Shown here one piece after another: positions 7,464-13,791 of a stretch of DNA of 16,690 bases. The stretch's first letter is position 1. The number at the start of each line of letters is the position of its first letter. The stretch comes from an uncultured Blautia sp. (GTDB lineage: Bacteria; Bacillota; Clostridia; Lachnospirales; Lachnospiraceae). The notes beneath the pieces were generated by a model that saw only the letters and a program-made list of their open reading frames with translations, had not been told where the DNA came from and did not search any database. Location: positions 1 to 16,690 of the forward strand of contig CAMNGN010000026.1 in assembly GCA_946538475.1 (NCBI GenBank). Reading direction: 5' to 3'. A program made the position numbers and the translations under genes.

Positions 7464-7491
7464 AAGGGCTGCCGCATTTGCGGCAGCCCTT
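7464..7491. terminator. Bidirectional intrinsic terminator between converging genes
   Basis: AAGGGCTGCCGC, ATTT, GCGGCAGCCCTT: a perfect 12-bp G/C-rich stem with a 4-nt loop at 7464-7491. It is followed by TCTCTGTT on the + strand and CGTTTC on the - strand. It sits between the PHP gene (+) and the deglycase gene (-) and can serve both. Confidence 0.8.
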
Positions 7492-7518
7492 CTCTGTTAT
7501 GGATTATTTAGGAGAATA

Positions 7519-8487
7519 TCAATACTCAAGCTTCCACATATACCGTCTCTGGCTCAGCGGATGATTCCTCACGATCGCCAGTTGCTCTGCGTAAACACGG
7601 ACAACGCCTGTGATGAGCATCGGGCTGAAGTACTCGGCTACGCTTGCGGGGACATAGTTTGAAAGGCCATAATCCTTAGCGTCGACAACTGTTGTCTTGG
7701 CATCGAAGCGGTTAAGGAAATCAAGTGCTCTGGAATCCATAGCTCTGGTACGGCCTTCGTTCATGAAAAGGAGGAACGGTACATCCTTATCGACGATCTC
7801 GAACGGTCCATGGAAGAATTCGCCGTCATGGAAGGAACCGGAGTTGATCCACTGCATTTCCATAAGCAGGCAGATGGAGAAAGAGTACGCAACCTTTGCA
7901 GTAGCACCGGAGCTCATGACATAGATAACAGGAGCATCTTTGTATGCATCTGCGAAAGCCCTTGCACTCGGAGTAACGAAGGAAACTGCGTTCTCAATTG
8001 CATCATAGATGTTGTTGTATCCGGCGACCATATCTTCGTAATGATCATAGCCTTCGTACTGATTAAGAACCTCTACAGCGAGCATAAGTACATTGTTCAT
8101 TTTCTCAAGCTTTGCGGCATAGTTTTTCTCAAAACCATGAACGATCGCATAGTCCGCGTTTGCAGCAAGAGGAGAAGAAGCATTGTGCGTGATAGCGATG
8201 ACTTTTGCGCCTTTTTCTCTGGCAAGCCTGGCTGCAGCAACTGTCTCGGGAGTATTACCACCGAGCGAGCAGGCGATAACGATAGCAGATTCATCACAGG
8301 CAACAGGTGTTGCGTAGTTGAATTCATTAGCCGTATAGAAACCTGTGCGGAGCACTTTGGCATTTGCATTCATGAAATATTCAGCGGGATACAGCTCCGA
8401 CGACGATGCACCGCAGCCTACAAAATAGAGTGTGCGGATCTCAGGACGCTCGGCCTTAATGCTTTCGATGATTTGTCTCGGTTCCAT
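7519..8487 (-). CDS. frlB: SIS-domain deglycase, fructoselysine-6-phosphate deglycase-like
   Basis: A 322-residue protein with two SIS (sugar isomerase) domains, related to the isomerase half of GlmS. The expected reaction is cleavage of fructoselysine 6-phosphate (or a related Amadori phosphate) to glucose 6-phosphate and the free amine in the cytosol. Visible landmarks are GCGASSSE at 24-31, CSLGGNTPET at 73-82 (phosphosugar-binding loops), GEFFHGPFEIV at 222-232 (active-site histidine/glutamate region of the FrlB group), and the terminal RRYMWKLEY. The start follows GAAGGAGGA. It lies opposite to the kinase and transporter genes and has a near-consensus promoter of its own. Glucoselysine-type (GfrF-like) specificity cannot be excluded. 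Confidence 0.85.
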   Translation of the reverse strand: MEPRQIIESIKAERPEIRTLYFVGCGASSSELYPAEYFMNANAKVLRTGFYTANEFNYATPVACDESAIVIACSLGGNTPETVAAARLAREKGAKVIAITHNASSPLAANADYAIVHGFEKNYAAKLEKMNNVLMLAVEVLNQYEGYDHYEDMVAGYNNIYDAIENAVSFVTPSARAFADAYKDAPVIYVMSSGATAKVAYSFSICLLMEMQWINSGSFHDGEFFHGPFEIVDKDVPFLLFMNEGRTRAMDSRALDFLNRFDAKTTVVDAKDYGLSNYVPASVAEYFSPMLITGVVRVYAEQLAIVRNHPLSQRRYMWKLEY

Positions 8488-8532
8488 TTGGTATCCTCCT
8501 TCAGAAGAAAAGTATTATTAAGGTATGCAGAC

Positions 8533-8561
8533 ATTATATAACAACATATAACAAATGTCAA
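8533..8561 (-). promoter_or_regulatory. frlB promoter with GTTATATAAT box
   Basis: On the - strand, TTGACA (8561-8556), a 17-nt spacer and TATAAT (8538-8533) are both perfect consensus. The spacer and -10 contain two direct copies of TTGTTATAT. The last copy makes GTTATATAAT, the same 10-mer that covers the frlD -10. So strong a promoter is likely held down by a repressor. Binding by the GntR protein is inferred. Confidence 0.85.
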
Positions 8562-8598
8562 CATGCATTTTCCCGAAAAATTGAGGGACGAATCAATT

Positions 8599-8629
8599 GG
8601 GGACGGTTCGAGACCACTAAAAAGTAGTA
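8599..8629. repeat. Family A half-element (solo arm)
   Basis: GGGGACGGTTCGAGACCAC at 8599-8617, followed by TAAAAAGTAG, matches the reversed right arm of the element at 7254-7323. No partner arm is nearby. Confidence 0.65.
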
Positions 8630-8637
8630 TAGGTCAC

Positions 8638-8775
8638 CCGACGCCCGTCACACATTCCGGCTGAGCATCCCATACCGCGAAATATGAGCAACTAGAATTC
8701 CGACGCCCGTCACACGTTCCGGCTGGTCTTCGCATACCGCGGTATTTGAGTAGACATGATTTCCGACGCCATTGA
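8638..8775. repeat. 61-63 bp tandem repeat, direct orientation
   Basis: Units start at 8638, 8700 and 8763 with CCGACGCC. The first two share CCGACGCCCGTCACAC, then TTCCGGCT and CATACCGCG; the third decays after about 10 nt. They are inverted with respect to the copies at 7333-7460, so the family brackets the deglycase gene. The rest of the 8488-8930 gap holds the frlB promoter, the solo half-element and the promoter region of the next kinase. Confidence 0.75.
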
Positions 8776-8790
8776 CTCACACATGGTCAA

Positions 8791-8853
8791 GCATATATTT
8801 GTCTTGGATTTTGAGCTCAAATATGCGAAAATATATTTATTACAAAATATAAT
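8791..8853 (+). promoter_or_regulatory. Putative promoter/operator of the FGGY kinase unit
   Basis: A perfect 12-bp palindrome TTTGAGCTCAAA (8810-8821) lies within a longer inverted repeat, GCATATATTTG (8791-8801) against CAAATATGC (8818-8826). Downstream is TATAAT (8848-8853) in an A/T-rich stretch. No convincing -35 stands at 17 nt from it, while TTGAGC (8811-8816) would instead pair with TATTTA. An activator- or repressor-controlled promoter is suggested. Confidence 0.4.
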
Positions 8854-8930
8854 TCGAGAGAGAACGTATAGCTCTCCGATTATAAAAACCCAGGCAGAGG
8901 ATGATCTGATTCCGGGGAGGAGGATGAGTG

Positions 8931-10388
8931 ATGAAAGTTATAGGAATGGATATCGGAACCACCTCGATCAGTTCCGTGGTGATGGACACAGAAACGGGCA
9001 GGCAACTGACTTCCCGCACGATCCCCAATGATACCGCGGTCCCGGGACCGGTATGGGTAAGGCAGCAGGACCCTGAACAAATATGGGAAAAATGTATTAA
9101 TCTGGTGGAAGAATACAAGAGAACATGGCCGGACATTGCAAGGATCGGTCTTACCGGGCAGATGCACGGGATGCTTTACGTGGATAAGGACGGAAACGCA
9201 ATTTCACTTTTGACGACGTGGGAGGACGAGAGGGGAAATTTGCCGTGCGAGCAGAAGGGAGAAAACCTGTCGCGTGATGTCGTACAAGAAACCCCACTGC
9301 AGGAAGCCGGGCGAGAAAACTCACCATCAGAGGAAAAAAGCAAGAACTCCGCACCCGAAAACGCGCCATCCGGGGAAAAGAACGAGAACTCCGTGCCCGA
9401 AAATGGAAAGACATATGCCGAACAACTCAGCGACCTGACCGGTTACCCCATGGCCACCGGCTACGGCCTGACCACACATTTTTACAATCTGCTTAATGAC
9501 TGTGCGCCAACAAACGCAGCCTGTATCACCACGATCATGGACTATGTCGGGATGAAACTTACAGGAGCAACCCGGCCTGTGACCCATACGACCAACGCAG
9601 CGAGCTTCGGCCTCTTCGACATGCAAAAAATGGACTTCGACCGGGAAGCATGTACACGAGCGGGAATCGATGCATCCCAGCTCCCGGAGGTGCTGAAAGA
9701 AGAAAGTATCATCGGAAAAACAGACACAGGAATCGAAGTTGTTGTCGCCATCGGAGATAATCAGGCAGGGGTTCTCGGTCTTGTGCAGGACCCGGACGAT
9801 GCCGTGATCAGTATCGGAACATCAAGCCAGATTTCCGTTGTGCGCACAGAGATCATTCCTGATACAGACGTGGAATGCAGGCCATTTGTGGAAGGAAAAT
9901 ATCTTTATCTCGGCGTCGGCCTGTGCGGCGGTACTTCCTTCGCCATGCTGAATCGCTTCTTCTGCGAAACCTGCGATCTGTTTTCGTCAGGAGCGGACAA
10001 AAACACGATGTTCGGTATGATGATGCGGGCGGCAGAAAAAGAATATGATAGAGAGGCGGTAAGCGGAGAAAGCCTGAAAATAAACACACAATTCCGCGGA
10101 ACAAGGCTCGATCCCACACTGCGCGGCTCCATCACCGGGATCACCATGAACAACTTCACTCCCGGATCTTTGACACTGGGCTTTTACCGCGGTGTATGCA
10201 CAGAACTGTACGAAACCTACCAAAAGATGCAGCTTCCGGAAGGCAAAGGACGACTTCTTCTGTGCGGAAATGCTCTGCGGAACAACCCGCTCCTCAGAAA
10301 AATCTGCGAAGATGTTTTCGGTCGAAAAGCATTTTTGCCGGATTATAAAGAAGAAGCGGCTGTCGGTGCGGCAAAGCTGGCGATGTGA
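8931..10388 (+). CDS. FGGY-family carbohydrate kinase, sedoheptulokinase-like, with repetitive insertion
   Basis: A 485-residue kinase of the FGGY family (actin-like ATPase fold). Seen: MDIGTTS at 6-12, GLTGQMHGMLY at 73-83, TTWEDERGN at 95-103, TGYGLTTHFYN at 176-186, MDYVGMKLTG at 203-212, AIGDNQAG with presumed catalytic D276, and IGTSSQ at 295-300. The GQMHG, TWxDxR and IMDY pattern resembles sedoheptulokinases more than xylulokinases. Residues about 105-158 are a charged, low-complexity insertion placed where relatives run from RGNLP straight to GKTY. It contains two 14-residue tandem units (129-142 and 143-156). I chose ATG 8931 over GTG 8928 for spacing to GGGGAGGAGG at 8914-8923. Predicted reaction: ATP-dependent phosphorylation of a ketose or polyol; the substrate is unknown. 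Confidence 0.82.
   Translation: MKVIGMDIGTTSISSVVMDTETGRQLTSRTIPNDTAVPGPVWVRQQDPEQIWEKCINLVEEYKRTWPDIARIGLTGQMHGMLYVDKDGNAISLLTTWEDERGNLPCEQKGENLSRDVVQETPLQEAGRENSPSEEKSKNSAPENAPSGEKNENSVPENGKTYAEQLSDLTGYPMATGYGLTTHFYNLLNDCAPTNAACITTIMDYVGMKLTGATRPVTHTTNAASFGLFDMQKMDFDREACTRAGIDASQLPEVLKEESIIGKTDTGIEVVVAIGDNQAGVLGLVQDPDDAVISIGTSSQISVVRTEIIPDTDVECRPFVEGKYLYLGVGLCGGTSFAMLNRFFCETCDLFSSGADKNTMFGMMMRAAEKEYDREAVSGESLKINTQFRGTRLDPTLRGSITGITMNNFTPGSLTLGFYRGVCTELYETYQKMQLPEGKGRLLLCGNALRNNPLLRKICEDVFGRKAFLPDYKEEAAVGAAKLAM
9315..9398 (+). repeat. In-frame 42-bp tandem duplication inside the FGGY kinase gene
   Basis: Units 9315-9356 and 9357-9398 encode ENSPSEEKSKNSAP and ENAPSGEKNENSVP. The pattern is conserved at E-N-x-P-S-x-E-K-x-x-N-S-x-P, and the frame is kept. 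Confidence 0.75.
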
Positions 10389-10403
10389 AACGGAGGAAAA
10401 AAC

Positions 10404-10910
10404 ATGAAAAAGAGAATACTGGCCGCAGCGCTTCTGTGCTGCACCCTACTCAGTGGCACTGCATACGCTTCGGATTATTACGGATGGGATACGATCCTGC
10501 TTGCCCCACAGTCTCAGGATTCCCCGAATTACAATATATATCATAATTCCCGCTTCAACTTTTCCATCCCTTTCCCCAATTATTTTGGGCAGTCTGGGGA
10601 ACTTCCGGGCAACGGCGACGGAATCTGTATGGAAGGAGAAGGCGCAACTCTTGCAATGTCCGGAAGCCATAATATGGGAGATACCCCCGAAAGCGATTTT
10701 GAATATGTCTATGACAAGAGCTCGGTTTTCGGAAAGGAAACAACAGCGGATACACTGAGCTATTATCAGGACGAAGGCTCGACGGAAATGTATTATTATA
10801 AAAAGTTCGGCAGCATATGCTGTTCATTTTCCTTCGAATACCCAAAGGATGAACATGATAGGTATGCTGAAATCATCAGCTATATGAAGCAGAATATGAG
10901 TTTGGGGTGA
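10404..10910 (+). CDS. Small secreted protein of unknown function
   Basis: A 168-residue protein with a clear signal peptide: MKKR start, hydrophobic core, and AYA before SDYYG, consistent with signal peptidase I cleavage near residue 23. The two cysteines in the core (LLCCTLL) do not fit a lipobox. The mature part is rich in tyrosine, serine and acidic residues and has a single later pair of cysteines (SICCSF). The segment RFNFSIPFPNYF followed by short alternating strands resembles small secreted beta-sheet domains, but I do not recognise a family. It starts 15 nt after the kinase gene behind CGGAGG, so it is probably co-transcribed with it. Cell-envelope or extracellular location is likely; function is unknown. 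Confidence 0.7.
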   Translation: MKKRILAAALLCCTLLSGTAYASDYYGWDTILLAPQSQDSPNYNIYHNSRFNFSIPFPNYFGQSGELPGNGDGICMEGEGATLAMSGSHNMGDTPESDFEYVYDKSSVFGKETTADTLSYYQDEGSTEMYYYKKFGSICCSFSFEYPKDEHDRYAEIISYMKQNMSLG

Positions 10911-10916
10911 ATGCGC

Positions 10917-10928
10917 GGGGACGATCAC
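10917..10928. repeat. Vestigial family A fragment
   Basis: GGGGACGATCAC lies 7 nt after the stop codon of the secreted-protein gene. It keeps the GGGGACG core of family A, but no second arm is visible, so this is a weak call. The remainder of the gap to 11089 shows only a ribosome binding site (AAAGGAA near 11071) and no clear promoter. Confidence 0.35.
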
Positions 10929-11089
10929 TATTTCAAGGCTCGAATAGCATGTCAACAGAGAAAACTACAAGAAATGATGTTTGTAGACGTTTAAGTATTG
11001 TAAAGAGGATAGTTAGAGCCTGTTTCAGGGTCCTCGGACGTCTATCTTTGATCCTGCCACCACGTAACAGAAAGGAATAAACCCACCAT

Positions 11090-11932
11090 ATGCGAATATC
11101 ACCAACCTGCGCTGCCTGCCTCTATGACAAGCAGAAGCACAAAACCGACAATGAAGAATATCTGAAAGAGGTGCGTAACATCATCGACAACCGAAAAGAG
11201 AGCGACACCTCGCCATATCTGGTGTGGCTCTTCGGAAAAGTCCATGAAAAATATTTTGGAGCTCCTGCGGATTACAGTGACATAAAGAAGCAATACAACG
11301 ATCTGGTCCTCTCCATGGAAGAAGCGCTGCGAGAAGAGATAGAACAATCGGAAGACCCGCTGGCAGCATCCCTCGTCATGGCGGGAATCGGAAACTATAT
11401 CGATTTCGGCGCCATGAACCACGTAGACAAAGACGAGTTCCTGAGTCTTTTCGCGGAGAAAAAAATGCGCGAGGACGACCAAAAGACATATGCTTCCTTC
11501 CTCGCTGAGTGCGAAAAAGGTCGAAACTTCCTCCTGATCTGCGACAATTGCGGAGAAATCGTGCTGGACAGGCTGTTCATCGAGCAGCTGAAGAAAAGGT
11601 TTCCGCATCTTTCGGTCAAAGCATTGGTGCGCGGCCGCGAGGTGCTGAATGACGCGACACCCGAAGATGCCCGCTATACAGGGCTGGACAAAGTCGCCGA
11701 AGTTTTCGACAACGGCGAAGCAATGGCCGGCACCGTCTACGAAATGATGCCCGACGAGTCAAAAAAGGCCCTGGACGGAGCAGATATCATTCTGGCCAAA
11801 GGGCAGGGGAATTACGAGACGCTGTCGGGCCAAGGGTGGCACCTGTTCTTTTCGTTCCTCTGTAAGTGTGATTTGTTTACGGGTCGGTTTGGCGTGCCGC
11901 GGCTTACACGGATGTTTGTGGAGGAAAAGTGA
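11090..11932 (+). CDS. DUF89 damage-control phosphatase family protein
   Basis: A 280-residue metal-dependent phosphatase of the DUF89/ARMT1-like family. It has the N-terminal CxxC of the bacterial/archaeal subgroup (C7 and C10), the DNCGE motif at 152-156 (DNAGE in most relatives), VRGREVLNDAT at 180-190 and AKGQGNYE at 236-243, the metal and phosphate site residues of the family. Known members hydrolyse damaged or side-product phosphorylated metabolites, including sugar phosphates such as fructose 1-phosphate. That would fit a neighbourhood that handles phosphorylated Amadori sugars, but this link is inference. The start follows AAAGGAA at 11071. The stop codon lies inside a family A repeat. 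Confidence 0.82.
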   Translation: MRISPTCAACLYDKQKHKTDNEEYLKEVRNIIDNRKESDTSPYLVWLFGKVHEKYFGAPADYSDIKKQYNDLVLSMEEALREEIEQSEDPLAASLVMAGIGNYIDFGAMNHVDKDEFLSLFAEKKMREDDQKTYASFLAECEKGRNFLLICDNCGEIVLDRLFIEQLKKRFPHLSVKALVRGREVLNDATPEDARYTGLDKVAEVFDNGEAMAGTVYEMMPDESKKALDGADIILAKGQGNYETLSGQGWHLFFSFLCKCDLFTGRFGVPRLTRMFVEEK

Positions 11933-11989
11933 GTAATGGGGACCGGGTCAATGAGAAACGTCCCCATTGACCCGGTCCCCGTGACTCAC
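11929..11989. repeat. REP-like palindrome, family A, copy at DUF89 stop; likely shared terminator
   Basis: GTGAGT (11929) pairs with ACTCAC (11984-11989). After a 3-nt mismatch, GGGGACCGGGTCAATG (11938-11953) pairs perfectly with CATTGACCCGGTCCCC (11965-11980). The interior reads AGAAACGTCCC, like the arm of the 6405-6498 element. It overlaps the DUF89 TGA stop and ends 15 nt from the converging transporter gene, so it may terminate both transcripts. Confidence 0.85.
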
Positions 11990-12004
11990 GAACCCTCCTC
12001 CGTT

Positions 12005-13345
12005 TCACTTCCACTTAAACGTCATCAGCCCATACACATACAGCCCAACAATACAGACCGGCACAAAATACTTAAACAGCGGCTTCATCCACTGCTTCAC
12101 CTTCAGCCCCTTGCCCGTATTGGCCTCGGTGATAAACGCGTCCCAGCCCCAGCCCTTCTTATAGCAGCAGAAGAGCGAGAACACAAGCGCACCCAGCGGC
12201 AGCAGATTAGTACTGACGATGAAATCCCAGAAATCCAGCCACGCGGATCCCTCCGCGAACGGCTGAAAATGCAGCACGCTGTACCCCAGCGCGGTAGTTG
12301 TCGATAAAAGCGCAATGCCGATACCGCACACGATGCACCCCTTAGGGCGATTCCACCCGGTCAGCTCACGCACGCAGGCGAGAATATTCTCAAAAACGGC
12401 AAGCTCAGTCGAGAAAGCCGCAAACACCATGAACATAAAGAACAGCGTTCCCCAGACCCTGCCGCCTTTCATATTATTGAAAACGGAAGTCATCGTATTA
12501 AACAGAAGCGACGGTCCATCATTCACCTCGATGCCGTAAGTATAGCAGGCAGGGAAAATGATGATTCCGGCCATGATGGCGACAAAGGTATCCAGGAAGA
12601 TAACATTGACGGATTCGCCCATAAGCGAGCGCTCCTTGCCGATGTAGCTGCCGAAGATCGCCATCGACCCGATACCGACGCTGAGGGTGAAGAAAGCCTG
12701 GTTCATCGCCATAACGATGACATGCAGGTTGATTTTCCCGAAGTCAGGAACCAGGTAAAAACGAAGACCCTCCGCGGCGCCGCCAAGAAGAAGGCTTCGG
12801 ACGGCCAGCACGATCATCAGAACCAGCAGCGCGGACATCATATATTTGGTGACGCGCTCAAGGCCGCCCTGCAGATTAAAGCTGAGGATCAGGAAGCCAA
12901 GCGCCACTGCGATGAGCATGAACCCAACATTCAATCCGGGGTTAGAGATCATAGGACCAAACCCCAGCGACTGATACTTCCCGATGAGGAACATAACAAA
13001 ATAATAGATGATCCAGCCGGTAACGACAGTGTAAAAAGCCATGAGGCATACATTTCCGAGCAAAGCAAAATATCCGTGAATGTGCCATTTCTGCCCGGGC
13101 TTCTCGAGTTTCTGATACATTCTCACAGGACTCGCCTGCGCTGCCCTTCCTACCGAAAATTCCATGGTCATGGCAGGCAGCCCCAGAAGAATCAGACAGA
13201 TGAGATAAATGAGGACAAAGCCTCCGCCTCCGTTCTGCCCCGTCATCCACGGGAATTTCCAGATATTGCCACATCCAATCGCGCAGCCCGCACTCAGCAT
13301 GATAAAACCGATGCGGCTGCCAAGCTGTTCTCTCTTGTTATTCAT
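12005..13345 (-). CDS. Sodium-dependent transporter of the NSS (SNF) family
   Basis: A 446-residue membrane protein with about 11 hydrophobic segments. The N-terminus REQLGSRIGF, then GNIWKFPW at 26-33, is the classic unwound TM1 of sodium:neurotransmitter symporters such as LeuT and MhsT. A TM6-like segment reads TLSVGIGSMAIFGSY. Such bacterial proteins import amino acids or related amines with sodium. A substrate cannot be assigned, although an amine importer next to a pathway that releases free lysine or other amines is noteworthy. The start is supported by family alignment rather than by a ribosome binding site, which is weak. A good promoter lies upstream. Confidence 0.85.
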   Translation of the reverse strand: MNNKREQLGSRIGFIMLSAGCAIGCGNIWKFPWMTGQNGGGGFVLIYLICLILLGLPAMTMEFSVGRAAQASPVRMYQKLEKPGQKWHIHGYFALLGNVCLMAFYTVVTGWIIYYFVMFLIGKYQSLGFGPMISNPGLNVGFMLIAVALGFLILSFNLQGGLERVTKYMMSALLVLMIVLAVRSLLLGGAAEGLRFYLVPDFGKINLHVIVMAMNQAFFTLSVGIGSMAIFGSYIGKERSLMGESVNVIFLDTFVAIMAGIIIFPACYTYGIEVNDGPSLLFNTMTSVFNNMKGGRVWGTLFFMFMVFAAFSTELAVFENILACVRELTGWNRPKGCIVCGIGIALLSTTTALGYSVLHFQPFAEGSAWLDFWDFIVSTNLLPLGALVFSLFCCYKKGWGWDAFITEANTGKGLKVKQWMKPLFKYFVPVCIVGLYVYGLMTFKWK

Positions 13346-13442
13346 AATTATTTACCGTTTAAGTACCTTTACTTTTGCTTACCGCTGCAAATACTGCTTG
13401 CTGATACTATCTGCATCTTTTGTTGCGAACGGTCCGCAGATG

Positions 13443-13471
13443 ATTTTACTTATCTTTTGTATGTTTGTCAA
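13443..13471 (-). promoter_or_regulatory. Promoter of the NSS transporter gene
   Basis: On the - strand, TTGACA (13471-13466), a 17-nt spacer and TAAAAT (13448-13443). This predicts a leader of roughly 90 nt before the ATG. No operator is evident. Confidence 0.65.
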
Positions 13472-13513
13472 GAACACAAAGGGACAGTCCGAGACCCGAA
13501 TGTTCATAGAATG

Positions 13514-13564
13514 TTCACGGTACCTGCCACCATGAACAATGATCATGGTGGCAGGTACCGTGAA
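13514..13564. repeat. REP-like palindrome, family B, copy 2
   Basis: Perfect 22-nt arms (13514-13535 and 13543-13564) surround ACAATGA, with the core GGTGGCAGGTACCGTGAA. A further partial copy, ATACCGTGAACAATTTATGA, lies just downstream at 13566-13585. It sits between the divergent NSS and MATE genes, upstream of both promoters. Confidence 0.9.
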
Positions 13565-13607
13565 GATACCGTGAACAATTTATGAACATTTTTGTGCAAA
13601 ATTCCCT

Positions 13608-13636
13608 TTGAAATCCCCTTAAAAATCCGGTATCGT
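13608..13636 (+). promoter_or_regulatory. Candidate MATE promoter
   Basis: TTGAAA, a 17-nt spacer and TATCGT, about 25 nt before the leader terminator. The -35 is good and the -10 is only a 4/6 match, so the call is tentative. It would place the start point just before the terminator stem. Confidence 0.4.
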
Positions 13637-13643
13637 GACAATC

Positions 13644-13693
13644 AACGAGTAGCAGAAACTGCGTAAGTCCGGTTATCTGCTGCTCGTTTTTTT
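13644..13693 (+). terminator. Intrinsic terminator/attenuator in the MATE leader
   Basis: AACGAGTAGCAGA (13644-13656) pairs with TCTGCTGCTCGTT (13676-13688) over 13 bp with one G-U pair, followed by a run of seven T (13687-13693). It points towards the MATE gene, and no gene on this strand ends upstream of it, so it is best read as an attenuator. The loop sequence GTAAGTC followed by TATCTGC recurs at 13741-13757. Confidence 0.75.
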
Positions 13694-13720
13694 GTTGCTT
13701 AAAACAGGAGGAGACGAAAC

Positions 13721-13744
13721 ATGATATCTGCCCGATATCGGTAA
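13721..13744 (+). CDS. Possible seven-codon leader peptide upstream of MATE
   Basis: ATG at 13721 follows AGGAGGAG (13706-13713) by 7 nt and opens a short frame encoding MISARYR before TAA. The ribosome binding site is as strong as those of real genes in this window. A hairpin (TGCAGC 13755-13760 with GCTGCA 13768-13773) follows and abuts the MATE ribosome binding site. The layout resembles translation-controlled leaders of resistance genes. The frame is short enough to be chance, but the ribosome binding site is hard to explain otherwise. Confidence 0.45.
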   Translation: MISARYR

Positions 13745-13791
13745 GTCACGTATCTGCAGCAAAACGTGCTGCAAGGAGGAGGTAAATAATA

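Noticed and set aside
7810..8541. 243-residue frame opposite the SIS deglycase
   Set aside because: It is a mirror of the frlB coding sequence; the opposite strand shows full FrlB motifs, ribosome binding site and consensus promoter.
7333..8775. CRISPR array
   Set aside because: The 61-63 bp units are conserved over most of their length, only two to three copies exist per site, and there are no unique spacers or cas genes.
8931..10388. Xylulokinase assignment
   Set aside because: The GQMHG, TWxDxR and DYV pattern with the GYGLTTHFYN segment is closer to sedoheptulokinase-like members, and no xylose isomerase or pentose genes are nearby. I kept a general FGGY call.
10928..11089. Promoter for the DUF89 gene
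   Set aside because: No pair of -35 and -10 hexamers with acceptable spacing was found; the gene may be read from the upstream kinase unit.
12722..13585. 287-residue open frame antisense to the NSS transporter
   Set aside because: It lies opposite a well-supported membrane transporter, is rich in H, Q and K, has no ribosome binding site, and runs through a palindromic repeat.
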